Shown here one piece after another: positions 1 through 7,898 of a DNA stretch of 64,000 nt (position 1 is the first letter of the stretch; each line of letters opens with the position of its first letter). The notes below the pieces were generated by a model. The model saw only the letters and a list, made by a program, of their open reading frames with translations. It was not told where the DNA came from and ran no database searches. Both the position numbers and the translations under genes were made by a program. Source of the DNA: Clostridia bacterium (lineage in GTDB: Bacteria; Bacillota; Clostridia; Peptostreptococcales; Acidaminobacteraceae); the NCBI GenBank assembly GCA_016937975.1, contig JAFGVN010000012.1:1-64000 (forward strand), given 5' to 3'.

Positions 1-42
1 ACTATATAATTCGACATTAGTTGGGAAAATCCTTTTTGTGTT

Positions 43-73
43 AAAAAAAAAGAACAGAAATTTTCTGTTCTTT
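43..73 (-). terminator. Rho-independent terminator of the amino-acid ABC operon
   Basis: An inverted repeat (AGAACAGAA / TTCTGTTCT, loop ATT, extended by A/T pairs) is preceded on the + strand by nine A residues. Read on the minus strand this is a hairpin followed by a U-run, about 40 nt past the ABC ATPase stop codon. A second palindrome lies between it and the gene. Confidence 0.75.
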
Positions 74-85
74 GTCTACAGTCTG

Positions 86-113
86 AATGGCGGTTTAAAC
101 CGCCATTTATTTT
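86..113 (+). terminator. Perfect 22-bp palindrome with T-run, probable + strand terminator
   Basis: Positions 86-107 form a perfect palindrome (AATGGCGGTTT followed by its complement), then TATTTTTT on the + strand. It could terminate a + strand gene that lies left of the window, and the hairpin may also help end the minus-strand ABC transcript. Nothing codes in bases 1-113. Confidence 0.6.
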
Positions 114-845
114 TTACTGAAAAGGTAAAACCTTTGACAAAAATTTTCTTAGAGTATCTGTTTGAGGCGCATCAAGGATATGTGTTGGACCATGTTCGAT
201 AATGTGGCCATCTTCCATAAAAACAATATAATCCGCAATGTTTTTTGCAAATCCTATTTCATGGGTTACAATGACAAAATCCTTTTTCTCTTCTGCCAGC
301 TTCTTGATGCTGCTTAAAACTTCGTAAGTTAAGATTGGATCCAAAGAGGATGTCGGTTCATCCAGTAAAATAAGATCAGGCTCAATGGATAAAGCTCTAA
401 CGATGGAAACTCTTTGGGATTGTCCACCACTGAGCTGATGAGGATATTTGTCTTTATGCTCATATAAATCAAAATCCTTAAGGAGTTGAGTAATGCTTTT
501 CTCATTATCTTCTTTTTTCTTATGATGGACTTTTTCTAGAACGAGATAAAGGTTCTCAAGAACCGTCAAATGATTAAAAAGATTATGATCTTGAAACACA
601 AAACCAATAGACTTGCGATGCTGATCCATACGCTTTTTATTGTGGTCCATCAGATGCTCATTGACCATGAGTTCACCAGATTCAAAGGATTCAAGGCCTG
701 CTATTAAGCGCAAAAGAGTGGATTTTCCACTACCAGACGCACCAATAAAGGCGATGATCTGCTGGTTCTCGATAAAAAGATTAAGCTTTTTTAATACAGT
801 TTTATCCTGATATACTTTTTCTAATGTTGTAAGTTTTAATTTCAT
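114..845 (-). CDS. Polar amino-acid ABC transporter, ATP-binding protein (GlnQ type)
   Basis: This is the cytoplasmic ATPase that powers import of a polar amino acid. The 243-residue protein shows Walker A GASGSGKST near residue 35, Q-loop FVFQDHN, signature LSGGQSQRV, Walker B LILLDEPTSS and switch VTHEIGFA. The helical-domain signature and length match the GlnQ/HisP family. It is the last gene of a three-gene minus-strand operon (binding protein, permease, ATPase), one base after the permease stop, with ribosome binding site AAGGTG. The substrate cannot be read from the ATPase. Family call is firm. Confidence 0.93.
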   Translation of the reverse strand: MKLKLTTLEKVYQDKTVLKKLNLFIENQQIIAFIGASGSGKSTLLRLIAGLESFESGELMVNEHLMDHNKKRMDQHRKSIGFVFQDHNLFNHLTVLENLYLVLEKVHHKKKEDNEKSITQLLKDFDLYEHKDKYPHQLSGGQSQRVSIVRALSIEPDLILLDEPTSSLDPILTYEVLSSIKKLAEEKKDFVIVTHEIGFAKNIADYIVFMEDGHIIEHGPTHILDAPQTDTLRKFLSKVLPFQ

Positions 846-846
846 T

Positions 847-1584
847 TCACACCTTATAGTTTACTGCTTTTTCTAATTTTCGTACCAAAAGTATCAATGG
901 TACAGTAATAATCCAATAACCGAAGATTATCACAATGAAACCTTCTGTATATCTGAAGTTGATTGTCATAATTTTGTTAATGGAGTGCAAGTATTCACTT
1001 GTAGACATGTAGGATAATAATGCACTTCCTTTTATGGTCAAAGCAAATTGACCTGCAAGAGGTGGTAAGATACTTTTAAAAACTTGTGGGAAAATAATAT
1101 ACCGATAGGTTTGGTATTTTGTAAAACCAAACATTTTTGCAGCCTGCCACTGATTCTGATGTATGGATTCGATGGCCCCTTTGTATATATCTGAAACATA
1201 GGCAGCGATATAAAATCCTAGAGTAATAACACCAACAAAAAATTTAGAGTCCACGTTGAAGGCGTTGCCAATATAATAATAAGCTATAATGGCTATGACC
1301 AAAAGTGGTGTGCCGAAAATAATGGTCTTATGGATTTCGGACATGTAAAATAAGACTTTGAACCGAGATTCTTCCATTAAATATAGAATCAAACCTATAA
1401 ATAAAGAAAGAAAAATGGAAAGAAGGCTGATGAGAATGGTGTTCAACCAGCCTTTTAAGATCACGGTTTTGTAGTAAAAAAAGTCATCAAATGCTAGAGG
1501 TCTAGCATTGAACTTATAAATAACATATCCAAAAAAGACCACATAGATGATAAGTGCAACAATAAAACTTAAAGTCTTTTTCAT
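847..1584 (-). CDS. Amino-acid ABC transporter permease (HisM/GlnP type)
   Basis: This integral membrane subunit forms the channel with the ATPase encoded just downstream. The 245-residue protein has about five hydrophobic segments and an EAA-type loop near residues 138-160 (IESIHQNQWQAAKMFGF...), the contact for the ATPase. The LSLLSIFLSLFIGLIL segment resembles the start of the His/Glu/Gln-type permease domain. It lies 11 nt after the binding-protein gene. Only one permease gene is present, so a homodimeric channel is inferred. Substrate unknown. Confidence 0.9.
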   Translation of the reverse strand: MKKTLSFIVALIIYVVFFGYVIYKFNARPLAFDDFFYYKTVILKGWLNTILISLLSIFLSLFIGLILYLMEESRFKVLFYMSEIHKTIIFGTPLLVIAIIAYYYIGNAFNVDSKFFVGVITLGFYIAAYVSDIYKGAIESIHQNQWQAAKMFGFTKYQTYRYIIFPQVFKSILPPLAGQFALTIKGSALLSYMSTSEYLHSINKIMTINFRYTEGFIVIIFGYWIITVPLILLVRKLEKAVNYKV

Positions 1585-1595
1585 GTAAATCCTTT

Positions 1596-2420
1596 CTAGA
1601 AGAAGAAATCTATACCAACATCTTCAAATTCTTTCATTTTCTCTTTTAAATATTTTTCTCTTATTTCATCGAAAGTACCATCGGATTTCGCTTGTTTTAA
1701 AAAGGCATTGATATCTGCTTTTAATGCATCTTCCCCTTTTCTCATGGCAATGCCCCAACCTTGTGTATTAGGAAGAGGTTCTAAAACAGCACGTGTTGTT
1801 TCTGGATAATTTTCATGGTGCTTGATGATTGATAAGGGATCATATATAAAGACATCTGCTTTTCCTTGAGCAACTTCAAGTACAGCACTGATTTCTTCAT
1901 CAATGTTTTTTATTTGTGCATTTGGTGCATTGGCAGCAGCCCAAAGAGCACCTATAGTTCCAGTTTTTGAAGCGATGATGACATCGGGATCATTCAAATC
2001 CGCAGGGGACTGTACCTTAGAATCCTTATAGACCAACATCATCAACTGACTGGTCGTGTAAGGATCTGAAAAATCTACAACTTTTAAACGCTCTTCATTG
2101 ATGGTCATTGAAGAGATGATGATATCAATTTTACCACTCTCAAGTGCTGGAATAAGCGAACTGTAAGCGGTATCGATGATTTCAACTTCTCTTCCAAGAT
2201 ACTCACCGAGTTTCTTTGCCATCATAACAGAGACCCCATCAGGATTTCCTATATTATCAATGGTTTCAAAAGGTGGATATTTTAATTCCATGCCAACCTT
2301 TAATACAGGCAGTGATGTATTGGTATTATCTGTAGCATTACTATTGCTATTTTCTTGGTTATTACCACAACTCACTAAAATTAATGCGAGTAAGGTAATG
2401 ATCATAACTATTTTTTTCAT
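1596..2420 (-). CDS. Amino-acid ABC transporter substrate-binding lipoprotein
   Basis: This extracytoplasmic solute-binding protein of family 3 delivers substrate to the adjacent permease. The 274-residue precursor has a lipoprotein signal with lipobox LVSC near residue 18, then an Asn/Ser/Thr-rich linker. The SBP_bac_3 fold follows: VGMELKYPPFE, the SGKIDIIISSMTINEERLKVVDFSDPY block, and KTGTIG. It is first in the operon, with AAGGAGGAGA upstream of the ATG. Specificity (for example arginine, ornithine or cystine) cannot be decided. The neighbouring histidine kinase carries a related sensor domain. Confidence 0.92.
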   Translation of the reverse strand: MKKIVMIITLLALILVSCGNNQENSNSNATDNTNTSLPVLKVGMELKYPPFETIDNIGNPDGVSVMMAKKLGEYLGREVEIIDTAYSSLIPALESGKIDIIISSMTINEERLKVVDFSDPYTTSQLMMLVYKDSKVQSPADLNDPDVIIASKTGTIGALWAAANAPNAQIKNIDEEISAVLEVAQGKADVFIYDPLSIIKHHENYPETTRAVLEPLPNTQGWGIAMRKGEDALKADINAFLKQAKSDGTFDEIREKYLKEKMKEFEDVGIDFFF

Positions 2421-2646
2421 GTTCTCCTCCTTGTATTTTTTTATTTATACCTTTTATTACCAAATGTAAAACAATTTTTATTATTTTAGTATATTTTTAT
2501 GTTATGATAATATCGGTGATTTCATATAAGATAATTTTTTGGTTAATATTCATAGCAAATCTAAAGAAAAAGGATTGTGGTACTTGAAATCGGGTAAACA
2601 ATAGATGAAATCATTGTTATTATCTTCAAGAAAGTGAAGGGAAAAA

Positions 2647-3261
2647 ATGAAATTTGATAGTTTAAAAGAAAGAGTAGCGTCTTTTCAAGATGCAGCTACT
2701 GTAGAAATCATAGAAATGCTCTGTAATGAGTTGGATGCAGATGATTTATACGATCATATGGAGCATGTGGCAAACTTGGCAGGCGAATTGGCGCAACATT
2801 ATAGACTAAACGTAGAAGAAGCATTTTTAACAGGTTTTCTCCATGATGTAGGCAGACTGATTGATCAAGAGGAATACTTGGAATTAATGGAACGGTTCAA
2901 TATGCCTTTTGATGAGAATGAAGAAAAGGTCATAGATGTTTTGCATGGAAAAGTGTCCTATCTTGTGGCAAAGGAAATCTTTAATATTTCATCAGAGCAT
3001 ATTCACAATGCAATTTTATACCATACAACCCTTAGAAAATCAGCAACGGATTTTGAAAAAATCATGTTTTTGGCAGATAAAATGACTTGGACTTATGATG
3101 ATTTGGTTTTTGCCATTGAAGAGACAGTCTTGCAAAATCTAAATGTTGCTTGTTATAACAGTTTGGAATGGATTATTAATCATGTGGAAAAAAGACAAGG
3201 TCTTTTATTGGATAGAACTAAAGAAGCCTATCAATATTTTAAAGGTATGGTTTTACTTTAG
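2647..3261 (+). CDS. HD-domain hydrolase, YqeK-like
   Basis: This is a metal-dependent phosphohydrolase of the HD superfamily. The 204-residue protein shows HMEHVANLAGELA, LTGFLHDVGR (the HD pair), a later His in VLHGKVSY, NAILYHTTLR and IMFLADKM. These are the features of YqeK, known in Firmicutes to hydrolyse diadenosine tetraphosphate symmetrically. It is not beside nadD or rsfS, where yqeK usually lies, so the ortholog assignment is less sure than the fold. The ribosome binding site GAAGGG lies just upstream. A NUDIX hydrolase gene follows 8 nt downstream. Confidence 0.82.
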   Translation: MKFDSLKERVASFQDAATVEIIEMLCNELDADDLYDHMEHVANLAGELAQHYRLNVEEAFLTGFLHDVGRLIDQEEYLELMERFNMPFDENEEKVIDVLHGKVSYLVAKEIFNISSEHIHNAILYHTTLRKSATDFEKIMFLADKMTWTYDDLVFAIEETVLQNLNVACYNSLEWIINHVEKRQGLLLDRTKEAYQYFKGMVLL

Positions 3262-3269
3262 GAGGAGTT

Positions 3270-3680
3270 TTGAAGGTAGCATTGCATAAGGTTTCTGAGG
3301 AACGAGATTTAAAATATGTGGTCATAGCAACCCGATATCAAAACAACTGGTATATGGTAAAACATAAAGAGCGTTTGACTTGGGAGATGCCAGGAGGACA
3401 TATTGAGTCTGATGAGCATCCTGAGGATGCCGCGATTAGAGAGTTGTATGAAGAAACAGGTGGTATTGTGGATGTCTTAACACCACTTTATGATTATAGT
3501 GTAAAAAAAGATGTAATCAGTTATGGCAGGTTATATTTAGCAGATATTTTGAAATTTGAAACATTGCCTGATTTTGAGATTGAATGTGTGTCAATCTTAA
3601 AGGATGAGATGACCTGGACCTATGATCAAATTCAGCCAATATTATTTGAAAGTGTACTCAATTATTTAGAGACAGAATGA
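3270..3680 (+). CDS. NUDIX hydrolase
   Basis: This 136-residue protein carries a NUDIX box, GGHIESDEHPEDAAIRELYEETGG (about residues 46-69), a match to GX5EX7REUXEEXGU. Such enzymes hydrolyse nucleoside diphosphates linked to another moiety; the substrate is not evident. The start is TTG at 3270, chosen because GGAGGAG lies 4 bases upstream and no ATG fits. It appears co-transcribed with the YqeK-like gene, and the pair suggests nucleotide clean-up. Its stop codon sits in the loop of the terminator hairpin at 3668-3687. Confidence 0.85.
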   Translation: MKVALHKVSEERDLKYVVIATRYQNNWYMVKHKERLTWEMPGGHIESDEHPEDAAIRELYEETGGIVDVLTPLYDYSVKKDVISYGRLYLADILKFETLPDFEIECVSILKDEMTWTYDQIQPILFESVLNYLETE

Positions 3681-3693
3681 TGTCTCTTTTTTT
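3668..3693 (+). terminator. Terminator overlapping the NUDIX stop codon
   Basis: Stem AGAGACA (3668-3674) / TGTCTCT (3681-3687), loop GAATGA containing the TGA stop, followed by seven T. Confidence 0.85.
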
Positions 3694-3827
3694 ATTGCTG
3701 AAAAAAATGTCTTTGAGCCAAGGAATTTTCAACCATAGGGATATTTTATTTTTATTTCTAAAAAAGTAATGGTAAAATGAAACATAGGTTTAATTAAGAA
3801 ATTGTAACAAAGACAGCAGGAGTGATT

Positions 3828-5771
3828 ATGCGTAAAAGATTTGTCATAGCCTTTATTATCATCACCTTAACAGGTTTATTACTAAATATTGCTTACAAAA
3901 ATTACACAAACTCAAATAATTTTTTTGACGCTTTTTTCAGTAACAACCATTTGACCAATGAAGAAAAAATATGGTTAGAAGAAAAGGGATTCTTGTTGTA
4001 TTCCTCTGACCACGACACACCACCACTTAGATATATTGATGAAAACACCAATCAATATATTGGTCTGGTAGTCGATTATATGGACGCATTGTCTCTTGAG
4101 CTAGGGATTGAGATTAAAATGCAACCAGATATTTGGCAGTCTGCTTTGGATAATTTGAAAACCGGCGTTGTGGATATGGTCGATATGTATCCTTCAGATA
4201 AAAGAAGTGAATATTACTATTTTACGGATCCTATTTTTTATCAAAATGCAATCATGGTTATTCGCAAATCAGAAGAAAACATTAAGAATGTAACCAGTTT
4301 AAATTATCGAAAAGTTGCGGCACAACGTGGCGATTATGTCAATGAGTTCTTAGGTGAGAAAGCGCCTAATGCCATTATTACCAATACCAATGATTATCGT
4401 GAAGCAGTGGAGCTGTTAAGAGATGGAGAAGTCGATGCCGTCGTTGGAGACGAAAGTGTTATTTATCATTTTCTTAAGCTTTATAATATGACAGAAGAAT
4501 TTGTGATACATGATGAACTGTTGTATGAAAATCAATTTATCATCGGCGTTCCGAAATCTGAGCCCCTATTAAGAGATATTTTGAACAAAGGCATAAAGAA
4601 TCTAAACAGAAAGGATACTTTAACTAGAATTCAACAAAAGTGGTTTGGAATTTCAACACCGATTTCTAATCCGAATCCTGCTGAACGTTATATTTTACCT
4701 TTTGTCTTTATTTTAATAGTGGTTATTATTTCCGCATATTTGATTAATGCGTGGAACAGTTCTTTAAAAAAGGAAATACAAATTGCTTTAGATGAAAGCG
4801 AAATGGCTTTGCAGACAACCTTTGATGGTTTGTTGCATTTATTAGTTGTTTTAAATGATCGACATCTAATCGTCAATGCGAATTTAGCTTTTCTCGATAT
4901 GTTTCAAGTGGAACTTGAAAATGTCCTACATAAAGAGATTACTGAATTCATTCCAGTAGATTTAAATTTACCTTTGCAACAAATTGACTGGAGAGGCAGA
5001 TTTTATGAAGCGAATGTTTATCAAATCAAAGCTTCAAATCAATCTATTATAGTCATGTTGAAAGATGTCACCGCTGTTAGAATTAATGAAAAGCAATTAT
5101 TATCTGCCAATAAAATGGCTGCCATCGGTCAACTCGCAGCAGGGGTTGCCCATGAAATCAGAAATCCTCTTGGTTTAATTCGTAATTATACATATGTATT
5201 AAAGACCAATGATAATCCAAGTATTCGAGAAACAGCCTATACCAAAATAGAAGCCTCAGTGGAAAGAGCGAGTAAAATTATTGATAACTTACTTAATTTT
5301 TCTAGTATATCAGGTCTTGAAGAACATGAATTCAATATGCATGATTTTTTACTGAGTATCATTGAATTACATGAAAAGACCTTGGTAAAATCTCATATTC
5401 ATGTGAATATGGATTGTGATTCCGATTTAAAGGTAAAAATGAATATAGAATCTTTGAAGCATGTGTTTATCAACTTAATATCAAACAGTATTGATGCGAT
5501 TTCGGCTGATGGGGAAATTGATATTAATTGTGAAGTTGAAAAAAATGTTTTGAAAATTGAATTCGTCGATACAGGATGTGGTGTTCCGGAAGAATTGATG
5601 TCTCAATTGTTTAATCCATTTTTCACAACCAAAGCACCTGGTGAAGGAACTGGCTTGGGATTGTATATTGTTTATACAGAAGTTGAAAAATTAGGTGGTC
5701 AGATTCGAGTCAACAGTAAAATCAATAAAGGGACCATGTTTACTTTAACTTTTCCCTATAAGGAGTTTTAA
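3828..5771 (+). CDS. Sensor histidine kinase with extracytoplasmic SBP_bac_3 domain
   Basis: This membrane kinase is likely to sense a small molecule and to phosphorylate the response regulator encoded 3 nt downstream. The 647-residue protein has a short N-terminal hydrophobic anchor, an SBP_bac_3-type domain (about residues 40-275; FLLYSSDHDTPPLRYID, DMVDMYPSDKRSEYYYFTDP), a transmembrane segment near 290-310 and a PAS-like linker. HisKA follows with His442 in AHEIRNP, then HATPase_c with N-box LISNSIDA and GTGLGLYIV. The ATG at 3828 is preferred over GTG at 3822 because AGGAG lies 5 nt before it. There is no receiver domain, so it is not a hybrid. The ligand may be an amino acid or polyamine (inference). 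Confidence 0.92.
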   Translation: MRKRFVIAFIIITLTGLLLNIAYKNYTNSNNFFDAFFSNNHLTNEEKIWLEEKGFLLYSSDHDTPPLRYIDENTNQYIGLVVDYMDALSLELGIEIKMQPDIWQSALDNLKTGVVDMVDMYPSDKRSEYYYFTDPIFYQNAIMVIRKSEENIKNVTSLNYRKVAAQRGDYVNEFLGEKAPNAIITNTNDYREAVELLRDGEVDAVVGDESVIYHFLKLYNMTEEFVIHDELLYENQFIIGVPKSEPLLRDILNKGIKNLNRKDTLTRIQQKWFGISTPISNPNPAERYILPFVFILIVVIISAYLINAWNSSLKKEIQIALDESEMALQTTFDGLLHLLVVLNDRHLIVNANLAFLDMFQVELENVLHKEITEFIPVDLNLPLQQIDWRGRFYEANVYQIKASNQSIIVMLKDVTAVRINEKQLLSANKMAAIGQLAAGVAHEIRNPLGLIRNYTYVLKTNDNPSIRETAYTKIEASVERASKIIDNLLNFSSISGLEEHEFNMHDFLLSIIELHEKTLVKSHIHVNMDCDSDLKVKMNIESLKHVFINLISNSIDAISADGEIDINCEVEKNVLKIEFVDTGCGVPEELMSQLFNPFFTTKAPGEGTGLGLYIVYTEVEKLGGQIRVNSKINKGTMFTLTFPYKEF

Positions 5772-5774
5772 GAA

Positions 5775-7100
5775 ATGAAAGAAGATTTTTTAATCTTATT
5801 GGTAGATGACGAGTCAGAATATCTGGAAGTCATCGAATTAATTTTAACAGGGGCTGGTTATGCCGTTGAAAAAGTGAATTCAGGTCGATTGGCCTTAGAA
5901 AAAATGAAAAAGAAACACTATGATTTGGTTCTAACGGATCTGATTATGCCTGGTATGACAGGGATAGAGCTTTTAGATGCTATAAAAAGTCATAATGAAA
6001 TAACGGAAGTGATTATCTTTACAGGCTATGGTTCAGTAAAAAGTGCTGTAGATGCTATGAAAAAAGGAGCATTTAGCTATTTTATCAAGAGCCATAATCC
6101 AGAAGAACTATTAAAAGAAATTGAAAAAGTAGCTCGACTATCCTTATATTTAAAAAAGCCAGTTGAACCTCAATTGGATTTTATGTATGAGACAAAGAAT
6201 GAAAAGTTTAAAAAGGTATTAAGAACTTTAGATAAAGCTTCATCTAGTGATGTGAGTATTATGCTTTTAGGTGAATCTGGAGTAGGTAAGGAAATACTGG
6301 CCCAATATATCCATTTAAAAAGTGAACGTAATAAAGGCCCATTTGTGGCAGTGAACTGTCATGCCTTCTCAGAAACGCTTTTGGAGTCGGAATTGTTTGG
6401 TCATGAAAAAGGTTCTTTTACCGGTGCGGAAGGCAAACGTATTGGACGTTTCGAAAAGGCGGATGGCGGGACCCTGTTTTTAGATGAAATTGGAGATACT
6501 TCCTTAAGTACTCAAGTTAAGCTTTTAAGAGTACTTGAAACGAGGCAAATTGAAAGAATCGGTAGCAATACCTTGATTCCTTTGGATTTCAGGTTAATTT
6601 GTGCAACCAATAGAGATCTCACTAAAATCATTGAAACAGGAGAATTTAGAGAAGATTTGTACTACAGACTCAATACGATTGTGGTAACAATACCACCTCT
6701 TAGAGAACGTAAAGAGGATTTACCACAACTGATTAATTATTTCTTAAACCGTGTGAAGGAGCAGATGCAAATTGAAATCAAGCAAATTGACGAAACTGTC
6801 ATTGATGCACTCCTTCAATATGATTATCCTGGTAATGTAAGAGAACTTAGAAACATTATTGAGCGTTTAGTAGTTTTATCTACCAATGGTATTATCGCTG
6901 AAGAAGATCTTCCGGAACATTTTGTCAATACGGAGAGTATTTCAACAACTTTGAAAGATTATAGAGAACAAACAGAAAAGATCTTCATCATCAAAGCTTT
7001 GGAGAAAAATAATTTTCATATGACACAAACTGCAGATGCCCTTGGCATTTCAAGAAGACAGTTGTTCAACAAAATAGAAAAGTATCATATTGAGAAATAA
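5775..7100 (+). CDS. NtrC-family sigma-54-dependent response regulator
   Basis: This transcription activator opens sigma-54 promoters by ATP hydrolysis once phosphorylated. The 441-residue protein has a receiver domain with phospho-acceptor Asp55 (TDLIMPGMTG). The AAA+ domain shows Walker A GESGVGKE, sigma-54 contact loop GSFTGA (usually GAFTGA), GGTLFLDEIGD and an R-finger region. A Fis-type helix-turn-helix lies at about 400-440 (MTQTADALGISRRQLFNKI). It follows the kinase gene by 3 nt and is closed by a terminator. The nearest sigma-54 promoter seen is at 7180, directly downstream, so the candidate RNA there is a plausible target (inference). Confidence 0.94.
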   Translation: MKEDFLILLVDDESEYLEVIELILTGAGYAVEKVNSGRLALEKMKKKHYDLVLTDLIMPGMTGIELLDAIKSHNEITEVIIFTGYGSVKSAVDAMKKGAFSYFIKSHNPEELLKEIEKVARLSLYLKKPVEPQLDFMYETKNEKFKKVLRTLDKASSSDVSIMLLGESGVGKEILAQYIHLKSERNKGPFVAVNCHAFSETLLESELFGHEKGSFTGAEGKRIGRFEKADGGTLFLDEIGDTSLSTQVKLLRVLETRQIERIGSNTLIPLDFRLICATNRDLTKIIETGEFREDLYYRLNTIVVTIPPLRERKEDLPQLINYFLNRVKEQMQIEIKQIDETVIDALLQYDYPGNVRELRNIIERLVVLSTNGIIAEEDLPEHFVNTESISTTLKDYREQTEKIFIIKALEKNNFHMTQTADALGISRRQLFNKIEKYHIEK

Positions 7101-7108
7101 ATTTCAGG

Positions 7109-7138
7109 AACATGGGCAATAAAATGCTCATGTTTTTT
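7109..7138 (+). terminator. Terminator of the two-component operon
   Basis: Stem AACATGGGCA (7109-7118) / TGCTCATGTT (7125-7134), one G-T wobble, loop ATAAAA, followed by TTTTT. It separates the regulator transcript from the sigma-54 promoter at 7180. Confidence 0.88.
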
Positions 7139-7179
7139 GTTTTTTCAGAATTTTTAGGTATTTTAAAGGATTTAATAAT

Positions 7180-7195
7180 TGGCATCAATCTTGCG
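7180..7195 (+). promoter_or_regulatory. Sigma-54 (-24/-12) promoter
   Basis: TGGCAT-CAATC-TTGCG matches the consensus TGGCAC-N5-TTGCW in spacing, with the -24 GG at 7181-7182 and the -12 GC at 7193-7194. The match differs only at the sixth and last bases. It lies 80 nt downstream of an NtrC-type activator gene and is insulated from it by a terminator. The expected transcription start is near 7206. No annotated gene begins within 690 nt, so the product seems to be RNA. Confidence 0.8.
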
Positions 7196-7205
7196 ATAAT
7201 AGAAT

Positions 7206-7598
7206 ACAACTGACCTAGAAATTTCATTTTAGAGCCATACACGTCAAGTTCTTATACACATGGCTTACAATATATGGATAACCCTAAATCGATAATTCAT
7301 GGCCTACAATGCTTTCGTCTGGTTAAGTTATCATCCGTTTTATTTTGATGCGAATCCGTCTTCCCTGGATAGATGTGCACTATTTCATGTCGTTAATTCA
7401 CCCTTTTAATGTCATGTATATTGCTGATCTCACTGATGCAATGACCATGAGACATAGTCCATGTCAAAATGGTACTTAAAAAGCGTTACCCATTAAAGCC
7501 TTTTAATATATCAGCACATCTTGCTTTACCCTGGCATAAATCGTCAAGAACAATAATTCGGATTTAAGAGCGTACTTTAAAAAAGTACGTTTTTTTTT
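7206..7598 (+). ncRNA. Candidate structured non-coding RNA of about 390 nt
   Basis: This stretch runs from the predicted sigma-54 start to a strong terminator. It has no open frame with a ribosome binding site. Several local inverted repeats suggest structure: AGCCAT/ATGGCT (7233-7265), GATAAC/GTTATC (7277-7332), GTC+ATTGC/GCAAT+GAC (7411-7445), GACAT/ATGTC (7451-7465) and TTAAAA.GC/GC.TTTTAA (7476-7506). A 13-nt motif CATGGCYTACAAT occurs twice (7259, 7298). It shows no tmRNA, RNase P, SRP or 6S hallmarks that I could recognise. The function is unknown. A 5' leader for the aguB operon is less likely, because the terminator and a separate sigma-A promoter lie in between. Confidence 0.62.
7571..7598 (+). 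terminator. Terminator of the candidate sigma-54 RNA
   Basis: Stem CGTACTTT (7571-7578) / AAAGTACG (7582-7589), loop AAA, followed by nine T (7590-7598). Bases 7599-7818 are AT-rich and show no gene. Confidence 0.9.
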
Positions 7599-7818
7599 GA
7601 TTAAAGACGCTGGCTTTCTAGGGATAAATAGGCTGATTTTATACATTTTTTTTAAAATTTTTTTGATTTTATTTCATTGAAAACCACTCAAAAAATTCAA
7701 TGGTCAAATCAAGTAAAATCAATGGGTTTAAGCCTGTAGTTTCTTAGAAATAAGGACTGTATTTTTTTCTTTGAGTGATATACCGTAAATTGGGTAGGAA
7801 AAAAATGACTTGAAAAAA

Positions 7819-7846
7819 TTGCAAAATTGTAAAAACAATATATAAT
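7819..7846 (+). promoter_or_regulatory. Sigma-A promoter of the aguB-speE-speA-speE operon
   Basis: TTGCAA (7819-7824), 16-nt spacer, TATAAT (7841-7846). The spacer holds a small inverted repeat, ATTG-N6-CAAT (7826-7840 region), that could be an operator. The start codon is about 45 nt past the expected start. Confidence 0.6.
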
Positions 7847-7898
7847 ATTATCAGAGTTAATCTTGACTCAAATTTATAAAGAAGAATAGGAAGAATCA

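Noticed and set aside
2176-2469. 97-codon + strand ORF across the binding-protein gene start
   Set aside because: It is antisense to a well-supported lipoprotein gene and has no ribosome binding site.
7299-7409. 36-codon ORF inside the candidate RNA (starting MAYNAFVW)
   Set aside because: There is no ribosome binding site before the ATG, while genuine genes here have strong ones, and the start coincides with one copy of a repeated motif. A short upstream twin (11 codons) also lacks a site. Not supported as coding.
7206-7598. The transcript as tmRNA, RNase P RNA, 6S RNA or SRP RNA
   Set aside because: I found no tRNA-like ends with a T-psi-C motif and tag reading frame, no RNase P core motifs, no single long 6S-type hairpin and no SRP Alu or domain IV motif; these RNAs are also usually sigma-A transcribed.
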